DNA from: Tieghemiomyces parasiticus
Lineage: Eukaryota > Kickxellomycota > Dimargaritomycetes > Dimargaritales > Dimargaritaceae
Length of the DNA stretch: 11,933 bases
Direction: 5' to 3'
Assembly: GCA_027575765.1 (NCBI GenBank)
Contig: JANBPT010001237.1
Span: 1 to 11,933 of the forward strand
The translations under genes were made by a program, and so were the position numbers. The notes below the pieces were generated by a model that had not been told where the DNA came from, did not search any database, and saw nothing but the letters and a program-made list of their open reading frames with translations. Shown one piece after another: positions 1 through 9,661 of the stretch (within the stretch, counting starts at the first letter, position 1; each line of letters begins with the position of its first letter).

Positions 1-624
1 CTCGTGGCTGGGGCGCAGCGGCACGGCGATGGTCCGGGCCTCCATGGAAGGGAACCCCTTGCTGGCCAGGCTGGCGTTGCGGTCCGAGTACCTGTGCAGG
101 GCGTCCATGTACTGCTTGTGGTGGCGGTTGCCGTGGGCGCACAGCTCCCACACGGGGGGCACCACGTCGACGAATCGACGCCGCTCCGGGGTACGCTCGC
201 CTACAGTCGTCGGGCGGAGGGTGTCGGGGGGTTAGGCGGGAGAGATGCGAGGAAGGGGGAGGGGAAGATCAGATCCGCCCGGCGAGGCGGATGGAGAAGG
301 GGGGAGGGACAATCAGGAGGTCAGTGGCCGCATTCGGACAGTCGGCCACATTGGCTTGGTTGCAAAGGACCGACTCGCTCCTTCCTCCCTCCCGTTCCTT
401 CGGAGCGGCCGCCGAGTCGCCCCACACGGGTTGCGCTGCAGGTAGGTCCAGGGCCGCACGCACTTACCGTGGCGGTGAATGAGCTGTACCAGCTTCAGCT
501 GTAGGAAGGCCGGGTAGTGCCGCTTGACAAACGCGGGGTCGTGCAGGGGAACCGGGGCGGCCTGCGAGAACGGCGGCGGGTCGGGCACCACCGTCGGGCG
601 GGAATCGCTCATCGCGGGGACCAT
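1..624 (-). CDS. Histidine acid phosphatase, N-terminal part (partial, spliced)
   Basis: The first 119 residues of a branch-2 histidine phosphatase; the gene continues past the left edge. Exon 1 is 624-468 (52 codons plus one base) and exon 2 is 200-1 (in frame to the edge). Splicing 468 to 200 creates a Gly codon and restores the motif LVQLIHRHGERTP at about residues 45-57. In this family the RHGxRxP histidine is the phosphorylated nucleophile and the arginines bind phosphate; the enzymes hydrolyse phosphomonoesters. Downstream come PPVWELC and a HGNRHHKQYMDALHRYSDRN stretch. The distal HD/HAE proton-donor motif lies outside the window. I chose the ATG at 624 because it has A at -3 and G at +4; a second in-frame ATG is at 612. 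The N-terminus is Pro-rich with no hydrophobic signal peptide, so this form is probably intracellular unless an unseen upstream exon exists. GC-ending codons are 62 of 66 in exon 2. Substrate (general acid phosphatase, lysophosphatidate-type or other) cannot be decided. Confidence 0.85.
201..467 (-). other. Spliceosomal intron of the phosphatase gene
   Basis: A 267-nt intron. On the minus strand it opens with GTAAGTG (467-461) and closes with CTGTAG (206-201). A branch-site candidate CTAAC lies at 235-231, about 30 nt before the acceptor. Removing it joins RH-G to ERTP, which gives the exact family motif; without splicing the exon-1 frame reads into unrelated residues. Phase 1. A second GT-AG pair is possible, but this one alone reconstructs the motif. 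Confidence 0.85.
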
Positions 625-3600
625 CGTGTTGGGCAGGAAGTGGGCGGGGCTGTGCCGTCTACAGGGCCGGATACAGGGAGAGTGAACAATTGGGGTCAAG
701 ACGGCTACGGACTGAAGAGGGAGTGGAGGAAACGGCCCGGCAGCGTCGTCACGCAAACAGGGGGCGCTAAACGGGGAATTTGTAGGCCTTCACAGGGGAC
801 GTGCCGGTGGCGCGGCCGAGGGCCGGCGCTAGTGCCCCATGGTCTCTACCCAGATCAGCCGTGGGCCCCAGCCGAGATTGACTCGTCAGCGACCCCGCCC
901 CTCCCCAGCCTGATGCGGTTGTGGCCACGCACCCGCGTGAAACCGACCGGGTCGGCGCGCCTTGCGTCGCCCATTCGGCCAAAGGACCTGGCTTGCAGCA
1001 GGTGAAACCACATCAACCTGATGCTTAGGGCCCCACCGGCGGGCTGTGCACGGCCTGGACGTTGTCGATGCCCGCTGAACTGACGTGCATAGATAGCCGA
1101 CGACTCCCCCGCCCCGAGAACCACGGTCCAACCCCAACCGTCCTTCGAATGCCGCTGCCAATGGTAGCCACGGCCCTAGCCACAACGCTTGGTTGAGGGG
1201 CCAGCGGGCCAGCGTATAGGGAGCCTCTGGGCATTCCGCCCATACGTCGGGCAGACTATAAAGAACCGGCGAGAGGCCGTGGCTCGCCAACTGCTGCCAA
1301 CCCACTCGAATGTCAAGGTGAAGTGCCAGGCCTTGCGGCATTAACCGCAGCAGGGACATGCACCCAACGTCGGGCAGGTCCTCAGCCCCCGACTCATCAT
1401 ATCCCTGGTCCCCTCGGCTTCAGACCTAGGCTGCGGCGCAGTCGCCTAGAGGGACAATGGGCGTATTGGGAATACAGCTCCTACTACCATCAGGTGCGAG
1501 TTTGGGCGTACTTCCCCAGGGATCCAGCCGCCTTGAACGCCAGGGTCCAGGAGCTGGCGGATGCCCCTTGGCCAAGTTGCAGTCCCGATCATATCGGGGA
1601 CACTCCGGTTCACTGGCGTCCAGCCGGGTGCTGTGAATGGCGAGCAAAGGAGGTGCCCGTACCTGGCGTACCAATGGCCGACGCTTCGTTTACCGGGGGC
1701 AGACAGGCTACGGATGCAAACCAGTTCGGCACCGTGTCAACGCGGACCTGTTTACCGCCCTTCTGCAAACGATACCAATAGGTTTGAGAGGCCGCAGTGG
1801 GAGGATGGGTGGCAGGGCTCGGTTTATCGGATTTGAATGCAATACGAGCGTATGGCATAAAAGAGAGGTGACTGAAGGGACAGGGTGCGACATCCACCTC
1901 TGTGCTGGCGTTTGCAGTGCCGCGGTGACCATGAGGGGGGGGAGGCGCAAGGATGGGCCGATAAATGCCGATGGAGTGACCCTATATTGTTGGGACAACG
2001 CTTAGGCAAACCAGCAAGAGCCGGCAGCGGTGTGCCGTTGGGGGGGGCTGAGGGATGGCCCGGCTGTAATGGCCGACTGGAGTTGACTTGGGTGTGGCCA
2101 CACTTTCGGTGGAGAGGCGGAGCTCCAAGCCGTCCGGCCAGTGGAATGTGCGGCGCGGGGTGCAAGGCGGGCACCTTGTGCTCGTGAGTGGTCAAATCGG
2201 GGGCCTCCCGTGAGCGTGCCGCGGATACGGAAAGAGGCGCCGTTGACCTCCCGGGTTGCCTTTGTATGTCGTCGACGGCTCAGCCACCGCCTGCCGGACA
2301 CTGGGAGGCGGGTATGGGGGCAATGGATGCCAACCGGTACGACCAGTACCATTCGTTTTACCTGACTGTTCTGGCCCTTCGATCGCATCTCTAGATTCTC
2401 CGAACAAAGCGGGGGGGCAGGGCTTCGGTCGCCAAGAACTCAGGCCGGCCAGGGCCCTGCAAAGGACAGCTGGTGATGATAGATCGGGCAGGATTCGTAA
2501 CGACGGGCTTTCCGTTAGAGAGAAAGAGAGGGATGGGGTCAGGTTTCTGTCGACGCGTAGAAGGACTCGGCCCTGCTCGCGCTGTTCGGCAATCCAACGT
2601 CGCGCACGAGCCCCGTAAAGCCAGCTCTTTGGGCAGCAGAAAGGTTCCGTAGATGGTGGGCGGGACCTAGGATCAATAGATAAACACCCGGTCAACGGCC
2701 GCGTAACCCCTCCCCGCCCCCGCCTTCAGCCGCTTGTCTACCATCCCATCGCGGCCGACTACAGCCCATCTCTACCTATAAGCCACGGCCTACCCCTGGC
2801 ACCCGACACCCCAGCACTGAAGCTCGCCGTCACCGTCTTAGCCCGCACCGTCGGGCTGGTGCGCTCCAATCCCACGATGGATGCTTTGGCTCAGGGCCCC
2901 GCACAGCGGCCCACTTAGACCGGAGGGTTGCAATGAAATGCCGCTTGGGCTTTTCGGGACAGTGCTGGCCGATTTAGCTGGGAATGCGATTGATGAGCTC
3001 TGCAAGGCGACCCGAGGCGCCCGAGGCAGTGCGGAGCCCTGCCTGAGTGGACATGTCAGTGTCTTCCCCTCTGCGTACCAACGACAATAATCTGTAGGCT
3101 AGTATGACCACCCAGTGAAGCAGTTGGGGTAGCCAGAACGCCGCTGACCAGCACTACTGCCACCACCGGGCCCACCGAGGCCCTAGAATTCAATGTGGGG
3201 CACACAAACCTACACCCTCCTTTGCACGGGGTCAGAAAACCATGGCAGCGGTCGCCTTTCTTTACTTCTATTTGTGAAGTAACGGGACGTCTGCCAGGGC
3301 TCCATTCACACGTTTATTCTATACCCTGCTTTATGGCCAAATACGCAGGAGCCTGTGAGAGCGCCATGTACCCTTCGTAGCAACTTACATTCAAACGAAT
3401 CCTTGGGGCCGCACACGTAACGGTCCCCGGCCCAGGCCACCCGCCAATAGCCAGAAACTGGCATCCTCTAGAGCGACGTGTGCCACCGTCCCGGTTGAAA
3501 TTTCATCACTAGGTACAGGCTCTATAGCCCGTCTACCCAACCCTTGGCTAACTATACACCCGACCCTGGATCCCAACCTACCCTCCAGCTAGTAAACTTT

Positions 3601-4002
3601 GTAAAGGGTAATAAATGCAGGGATGATGATTTATTTTCAAGAGTGGGCAGGTGGAAAGAGCTCCCGGTAAAGCGACAAAAGACACAATCAACAACAACGG
3701 GCCAGCAGGTATACCGTGGATCACAGCAGGGAGGCCGCCGGTTACTAGTTGACAATGGAGGATGCCTCAGTGGTGAGTCTAGCAGATATAGCCCCGCGCT
3801 TGTGCAAGGTAGACACCGTCGCACAGACTGAATCCCTGGCAAGTTGACAAACCGTGCCCGGTCAGCGTTCTGCGGAACCTTCTAACCCTTTTCCTGTGCT
3901 CCACTGGACCGCGGACAATCCAATGGACCTAGGATTATTCATTGACAAATGCACCATTACGCCCTTCCGTGTCGAATTTGGACCTGTGTTGCTTTAGCCG
4001 GA
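625..4002. other. GC/CpG-rich intergenic region, no supportable gene
   Basis: About 3.4 kb between the phosphatase and the secreted-protein gene. Many short frames are open on both strands because stops are rare in GC-rich DNA, but none exceeds about 170 codons, none shows a recognisable domain, and overlapping frames are equally open. No TATA box or good splice chain defines a gene here. The minus-strand sequence just above 624 would be the phosphatase promoter: it is pyrimidine-rich and has a CCCAATTG (CCAAT-like) element near 690, but no TATA box. Weak diverged repeats are listed separately. G-runs of 7-8 occur near 1935 and 2040. Confidence 0.5.
1455..1670 (+). repeat. Weak dispersed repeat, copy 1
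   Basis: The stretch shares ordered blocks with 10365-10600: GGAT.CCCCT, a CAGTC...ATATC block, TCAC, TCCAG and GAATGG.GAGC. In one frame both copies would encode a peptide ending in CEWRA (copy 1) or EWRA (copy 2), after a W-P-C-containing segment. By-eye identity is around 60 percent with gaps, so this may be an old transposon remnant or partly chance. I do not recognise the family. Confidence 0.3.
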
Positions 4003-4365
4003 TTAGACCTTTATACGCTTCTCCGTGCCAGTATTTCCGCCATTGGTTGTCGCGGACATTGAGTTGCGTCTCTTCTTGTCGTTGGGAACGCTAGACTTTG
4101 AAGTAACGGGTGCGCCATTGTTTGTGATTTGAATTCTTCGGTTGACATGACTTTTTGGCTTATCGCTTGTAACCTGTTTTTTGTCATCCTCGATAATATC
4201 GGGTTTTTGCACAGTATAAGCCCGACGCCGGATTTCCTGGACAACGGCGGTGTGCTGGCTGGCATCAACCACACTCGACGGACGGAACCCGGGTTGGGCG
4301 CTAACGGTCGCAATCATAGTGTAGGCGATAAGGGCGGCGGCCAGAGTGGAACGGATGAGATGCAT
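4003..4365 (-). CDS. Small secreted cysteine-free, dibasic-rich protein (120 aa)
   Basis: An intronless 120-residue protein. Residues 1-23 form a typical signal peptide: short basic start (MHLIRS), hydrophobic core (TLAAALIAYTMIATVSA) and an A-x-A-like end (VSA, cleavage before QPGFRP). The mature part has no cysteine, is hydrophilic and basic, and carries basic clusters at 46-48 (RRR), 62-63 (KK), 76-77 (RR), 97-100 (KKRR) and 116-117 (KR), which fit Kex2-type processing in the Golgi. Asn/Ser/Thr/Gly-rich segments lie between. The start was chosen because CCACC precedes this ATG and the signal peptide begins here; an in-frame ATG 34 codons upstream would bury it. A TATA box lies 165 nt upstream. 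Codon third positions are mixed, unlike the GC3-rich edge genes, suggesting a fast-evolving or lowly constrained gene. I recognise no family; candidates are a cell-surface or effector-like protein or a peptide precursor. Confidence 0.7.
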   Translation of the reverse strand: MHLIRSTLAAALIAYTMIATVSAQPGFRPSSVVDASQHTAVVQEIRRRAYTVQKPDIIEDDKKQVTSDKPKSHVNRRIQITNNGAPVTSKSSVPNDKKRRNSMSATTNGGNTGTEKRIKV

Positions 4366-4529
4366 GGTGGGTGGTGGGCGGTGGAGGGTGCTAGGAAGAA
4401 GCGGGAGGTGGGAGAGGTAAAGGTGTGCTGGTGCAGCAAGAGGAGTGGGTATGCAGGATATGGGCAATAGCGGTGGATGGGAGGAGTTGGGTGCTGATGA
4501 ATGGCAGAGGAAGGGGGCTTGGTGGAGAC

Positions 4530-4537
4530 TATATATA
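4530..4537 (-). promoter_or_regulatory. TATA box of the secreted-protein gene
   Basis: TATATATA, read on the minus strand as AGTATATATAGTC, is 165 nt upstream of the ATG at 4365. The sequence between is C/T-rich on the coding strand, as in many fungal 5' leaders, and ends in CCACCATG. With a start about 30 nt below the TATA box, the leader would be about 130 nt. Confidence 0.6.
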
Positions 4538-4560
4538 CTGGTAAGTCCAAGGTCAATAGT

Positions 4561-4571
4561 GGGGGGGGGGG
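4561..4571. repeat. G11 homopolymer tract
   Basis: Eleven consecutive G on the plus strand (C on the coding strand), about 25 bp upstream of the TATA box of the secreted-protein gene. Length is likely to vary between strains or sequencing runs. Confidence 0.9.
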
Positions 4572-4639
4572 TTGAGGGCGCTTAGGGGCGGGCCTGCCGG
4601 CCTCTTGGCATGGGTGCCAGCTAGGCCTGGCAAGTGGCA

Positions 4640-6240
4640 AAGGACGTCACTCGACAATGGACGCACGGCATATATTAGCTGGTAGTGGGAAATCATTGCG
4701 CCCAGCCATAACCTGAGCCAACCGTCCCGCGGGGTCATTGGAGCCAGCGTCGCCCTTCCGACGCTGGTGTGACGGCCTCATTATGCTAAGGGCTAGGATT
4801 GTCAACAAAGCAGTCCAGTGTCCGTCTTTGACCACCCACAGCCAACTTGTTGGCATGAGAAGAGGTTGGGCGGTCCAATTATGAGCCACCCCTTCTCGCG
4901 CCATTGCATGCCGAGGAACGAGGGGAAGGGGTGGTGGTATACAGCAGTGGCCAAGGCTGCTAATCACTTTGTCCCCCTGCGCGCGGCCTTTATTAAAAAC
5001 CCATCAACCCTATCAATAGAGCAAGTGGCTGGGGGAGAGCGAGGCACTCGGTTCCGTTGCCGCCCTCCTCCTCTGCATCTCTCAATGAAAAGATTGGCGG
5101 CTCATATATGAATTGTATGTAATCAAGGCGAAATCAAAGATCCATGATTTCCCTCACCTCCACCATGGCCTTCTTTGTCACCTCCTCCCCGGTATGCAGT
5201 CGCCCCTCTGGCTGCACTCTCTCCATAGCTTGCCGGGTTCACCACACTCTGCTTTAGCACCCGCCATCCACTAATGAGTACCAATGACTGTCCGTATTCT
5301 TGGGTTACTGGGAAGGGGTAGAGCACGTCCGCACTAAAGTCAACTCTACCCTTGCCCGCCTCCGTACCGGTGGTGAGCGCAGGCCCAGCACTCAGCCCAT
5401 GTACCATTATTATTTTTTGTATTGGTAAGCAGATGGTAGCCGCCAGGGGAATTGGTTCAACTGGGCCTAGGGTGGAATTCTTTCCCATATGGCATGCTCC
5501 TCAGGGGATGTGTGCATGGCCAAGGTTGGGCACGCTACTGCCACTATCTCTAATTGCCTGCATGCTACTCCGCCGTCCCACTGCGTGTCCTGTTTGGATA
5601 TTTCATTAGTTGCGTAGAGCCTTACCAGCGTATTTGACCCTGTGAGATTAAATACGGTATCCGTGCACTATGGGATCCCAAATGGTACATCAAATAATGT
5701 CCACCGGTGAGATTTTGCGACCATTTGGTGAGTTACGAAGGGACGGCGTGATAGATTCTAGTGGCTGCAGATGACGAGGTGTGACCAGCGGGTGCGGGGT
5801 GGTGCCTCGCTAATGGATTAGACGGGTGGGCTTCAAATTGAACGCAGTGTTGGCCCTGTGACAATGGGATAGTAAATGGCCATCAGCTACGCCGCAACGA
5901 GAGCCTGGCCTCTCAAACCAGTCCCTTGCCTTGATAGTTACCTTGGCGCAGAGTGGGAACAGGCTGCCAGTGGCCTCTGGCTCAGTCCAGGGGAAACGCC
6001 GGCTAGCACTTAGTGAGCCAAAGGTGATGTTATCATGGCACAGGACGGCAGGTAGCGTACAGCACCGTCTGGAGAAATTAGCTGGACATCCAACATGGTG
6101 GCAGAAGCATCCCCAAGGTATAGAATATAGTTGAGTGAAGACTAGGCTAGTCAGAAGTGCGGAAAATGATGGTGGCGTGACTCGGTGTGCTACTTGCTGG
6201 GTCTTCAATAACTCAGATAAGGAGCCTACCCATACCTTGG
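4640..6240. other. Intergenic or decayed sequence, no supportable gene
   Basis: Mixed composition with intermediate CpG content. Short coding-looking scraps occur, e.g. minus 5150-5488 and plus near 5660-5770, but each is interrupted within 40-120 codons and no domain is recognisable. A TATTAAAAA element near 4990 precedes only an eight-codon frame at 5084. Two inverted repeats (4744-4767; 4841-4854, GCCAAC-TT-GTTGGC) stand out. Confidence 0.45.
4744..4767. repeat. Perfect 9-bp inverted repeat (hairpin)
   Basis: CCAGCGTCG (4744-4752), a 6-nt loop CCCTTC, then CGACGCTGG (4759-4767). The arms are perfectly complementary and GC-rich. It lies about 205 bp upstream of the TATA box of the secreted-protein gene. 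It could be a binding site for a dimeric regulator or a stem in an unannotated transcript; nothing else in the sequence decides. Confidence 0.7.
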
Positions 6241-7142
6241 CAGGCCGTGTGGTGCATCTCGAGAAGTGTATATAGTTCTTCTAAATGAGTTGTATAATAC
6301 ATTGTGGGAATGATGGTGGTTGAAAGTGGATTACAGGGTGTGTTAAGTAGGAAGAAGGGCTTGATTGGTATAGTAATAAATTATAATAATATAACAATGA
6401 CTCTATTAAAATGGTTTTAGCCAGCTTATACAACCAGCTGGATTAGGCATGAGTCATAAGTGACATCACTTAAGATAGGAAGGTGAGTGGTGTTCACCTG
6501 GATTGCAAGTCGGGAGAAGGTAAGCTGAAATGTGCAGATGAATAGGGGTAAGGTTATAGAAAGGTTTAGCTGGTCGAGAGTGTGGTTTGAAATACAAGGT
6601 AGAAGAATGGTATAGTGAAACATTAAAGATGTGGTATAGGGTTTGGCAGTAGTGGTAGTGGCAGAGATGAACTTCAGTGGTTTGCCACTATAATGGGAGC
6701 ATTGGTGGTACGGTTTTAGTGTCAAGGGTGACTGGGTGGCTTCTGCTAAATGCTTTTTGGCTACCCCTGTTATCTCTTAATCTTAACCCTTTTGATTCAT
6801 AGATTCCTTATCCCTTTGGTTATTAGTCCTCTTTCCTTGCCAATGGCTGCTGCCTTTATTTTACCCTTTACCCCCTTCTCCTTAAGCTCAAAAAAACGAA
6901 CAACCCCATTTCTAACCATGGAAGCCCCCAAATTTTCTAGGCTCCTCCTCCATTTTATTACCTTTACCCCCCATATTGTTTGGTACCCTATGGGTCTTGG
7001 TTACCCCTTGTGCTCAACCCTTCTCTTAGCCTTTTCCTTTACTGCTTACCTCTCTCCTCCCTAGCCTTAAGCCACCTCTTAGTATTTAGTAAAAGAATGG
7101 GCTGGTCATTTCCTGCCCAAGTACCACCAGGTTAGACCTGTC

Positions 7143-7168
7143 AGTGTTGGCTGCCATTTGCCAACACT
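7143..7168. repeat. Perfect 9-bp inverted repeat
   Basis: AGTGTTGGC (7143-7151), 8-nt spacer, GCCAACACT (7160-7168). The TGTTGG...CCAACA pattern is what LTR ends look like, but an 8-bp interior is far too short for an LTR, so this may be a collapsed remnant or a plain hairpin. Confidence 0.65.
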
Positions 7169-7549
7169 ACACCTACCATTTAACTAGTTCCTATATTTTC
7201 TGCAAAGTTTACACAGTTGCCTGTAAGGCTCTCATTGTTGTACAAACAGAAAAACAAGGCCAACCTTGTCAAGCCAGGAACTGGTATTCTTGAGCACCTT
7301 TCCCGGGTCAATTGGGGACTTGCATTCCCTGTTGCAATCCAAAAGCTGATGTTCCGCTGAACCCTGCAAGCTCCTGCAATGCTACACAGGAACAAGCACC
7401 ACCCTCTTAACACCTGCAATTGGTCAGGGCAAACATACCAGGAACCCTTCATGACTAACTACCAAGACCCAATCAAGACTCAATTCCCTACACATTTCCT
7501 GACTATATAACCCCACAAACCTAATTACTGGTGTCTTTATCTTACTTTT

Positions 7550-7900
7550 CTCAATCTTGCACGCATTACAATAAACCACCCCTTGGTGGTCTCACCTACC
7601 ACAGGTGTTTTAGTATTTCTAGTAACTTCCTAGTGGTTGCTTTTCCCATTGGTTCTAACCAGATGAAACTTAATAAATCGAAATGTTTTGCAGAATAAGA
7701 GACCCTTTAGGTTTTAGGCTAATGGCCCCTAAGTTAGTGGTAAATCCTGCATGCTGTGCAGCATCAAAATGTTGTCCTTCCCAAGTCTTCAGTCTTTTTA
7801 TTTAGCCCTTGTGATTGTCCCTGTAAGGCTTAATTAGCCCCACCAGGTAGCTACTGCAGCCAGGAATTTCAGGCGTGCAAATATCTATCCAGACTTCACA
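7550..7900 (-). repeat. CpG-decayed LTR-like repeat, copy A
   Basis: Aligns by eye with 9270-9661 in the same orientation. Shared blocks (plus strand) include ATGAAAC.TAATAAATC (about 7664-7680 and 9424-9439), AAATGTTG followed by TTCCCAAG and TCAGTC (7770-7795; 9524-9552) and CAGGAAT.TTCAGG...CTATC (7861-7890; 9619-9648). Read on the minus strand copy A begins TGTGAAG at 7900, consistent with a TG-type LTR start. The far end is not resolved. Many substitutions and indels: an old insertion. Confidence 0.5.
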
Positions 7901-8639
7901 AAAATGTGATGGTGGCAGCACTCTGTACTGCCTTTACCTCTAAATTTCACAGATTAGCATCATGTCTCAATTGTTTATAGTTTATTTGTTACAAAAGTCT
8001 TTTTTAAACTTGCTGATCTGGGGGACATACAACCTCAGGTGGCCCCCACTTGGGACTTGGAGGGGGGATCATTTTCAGATACTCACTTGTGCTGGTTGCC
8101 TTGCTACTGGCTGACTATTATTGATAAACTAGTGTACCACCCACATTAAAACAAAAATGTGGTGCTAGGCCAGAAGAACTAGGATAACAGTTGGACAGTA
8201 CACAATGATTGTTTGTGGCCAACAGCAAACAGTACAAAAAGGGATGTTTGCTATTGAGCTAACATATACAGTATTGAACCACAACAGCATCCCTACTATG
8301 TAGAATAAATGGAGACAGTTAAATGATATCAAAGGTGAAATAGCAACTGCCAAGCCCTTGCATACCAGTGTGGGCTTGCTTCTTATACTTGTGTGCGGGG
8401 TAAGGATCTACATCCCCCTGCATATTGCCCGTAACCTTAAACTTAGATTAATATTTCCCCCAATAGGCAATTGACCTTTATTTATGTTTACTGAGTATTG
8501 GCACAACAGCCAAATCCCTTCATGAGAGAAAGTAGCTGTCCGCACCCCCCAAAAATGTGAAGGTTGCCTAGATAATAGACCCTAAGGTCAGATACTTCAG
8601 TAGCCTAATCACGATCTTAATAGGTGGGAGAGGTGAGCT

Positions 8640-9094
8640 TCATTAAGGTAGAAGTACTTGGGGCAAGAAAGTACAAATGAACCAAGGGAAACTCAAAAGG
8701 GTTGCCTGGAGGCAAGGCAGGGGAAACACTCCCAGAACATTGAAGAGCAGATGCTCAGGGTATATATATAATAAGGTAAATGCCCAAATGATAATGGCAT
8801 TGATAATGCCTGCAATTACTACCACTTAATCCCAGGTGGCAAGACAAAGGTTGCTGGGACAGAACAATGGTCTCTTGAGGACATGGCCTCAAGAACAATA
8901 GGACAGGTTGTAGGATTAGTCAGCAACAAGTCTAGACAATATGACAACCATCTAGATGACTCTAGGAGGTTGAACTCATGACCATATGACCAAGGGCAAT
9001 GTAACCTAAAGTGATACTGCCAGGGTAGGCTAAGAGTAACTAGTGAGGAAACCTATGCAGAATTTCCCATGCCATACAGGAGGGCCTCTATACA
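8640..9094 (-). repeat. CpG-decayed LTR-like repeat, copy B (boundaries uncertain)
   Basis: Its best-conserved part, 8712-8776, matches 9282-9349: CAAGGCAGG, then GGAAA.ACTCCC, then TGCT.GGG followed by an A/T-rich TATA-like element. On the minus strand this reads TATA box, ACCC, and about 30-40 nt later GGGAGTGTTT and CCTGCCTTG, as in an LTR core promoter. The right limit near 9094 (minus-strand TGTATA) is inferred from spacing to copy C and is weak. Confidence 0.4.
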
Positions 9095-9234
9095 TGGGTG
9101 AGTGGCGGTGGACACCTTGCAGATGCCATTCCCACAAGTGGCAAGGATATTATACCAATTCAAGACATACCAGCGGGTATATAAAGTGGTAAATAACATT
9201 CAGGAGAGGTAAAAAAGTGAGGGCTCTTTGAAAA

Positions 9235-9661
9235 AATGTGTAGTGTAGTGTGTGATAGTAATTTTAATAAATAATAGTACCCCAAGGCAGGGTTGGAAAA
9301 ACACTCCCCAAACTCAGAAGTGCTGGGGCTTGGGTTATAAATAATGATTCTGGATCTCCAAGAGGTTGTGGCCCTGCTGGCTACTCCATAGTTTGCCACT
9401 TCACCTATTGGCCCTCCAGGATATGAAACATAATAAATCAAAAAGTTGTAGAACAATAGGTTGCCTAGGTCATGGGACATTTAGACCATCAGCTGATGGG
9501 AAATCTGCCGGAGGTGCATAATTGAAATGTTGCCATTCCCAAGGCCTCAGTCCTTTATCCTGGTCCTTGTAGTCAATTCCATTTGGTATCATTGACCTTA
9601 TGTAATAGAGTCAACCCTCAGGAATCTTCAGGAGCTGAAATAGCTATCTGGGCTCCCCATA
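9235..9661 (-). repeat. CpG-decayed LTR-like repeat, copy C, next to the tRNA gene
   Basis: Matches copy A over 9270-9661 and copy B over its promoter-like block. Minus-strand reading starts TATGGGGAG at 9661 (or TGGGGAG at 9659), has a TATA element TTTATAACCC at about 9345-9336, and the putative 3' end lies in a CACACACTACAC region around 9235. The 5' end is 8-10 bp from the first base of the tRNA. No internal coding region belonging to it can be identified. Confidence 0.5.

Noticed and set aside
517..2700. Numerous 60-170 codon frames on both strands
   Set aside because: Overlapping frames are open simultaneously in GC-rich DNA, with no domain or promoter signal favouring one.
4314..4640. 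Minus-strand 108-codon frame upstream of and overlapping the secreted-protein gene
   Set aside because: Pro/Ser/His-rich translation of the C/T-rich 5' leader and promoter, and it spans the TATA box.
5810..6208. 132-codon minus-strand frame with several cysteines
   Set aside because: An opposing plus-strand frame looks equally coding, there is no domain or clean start, and CpG/codon use gives no support.
6750..7064. 104-codon plus-strand frame that looks like a membrane protein
   Set aside because: The Leu/Phe/Pro/Ser-rich translation follows from C/T-rich DNA; no start context, domain or codon bias, and it lies in a decayed block.
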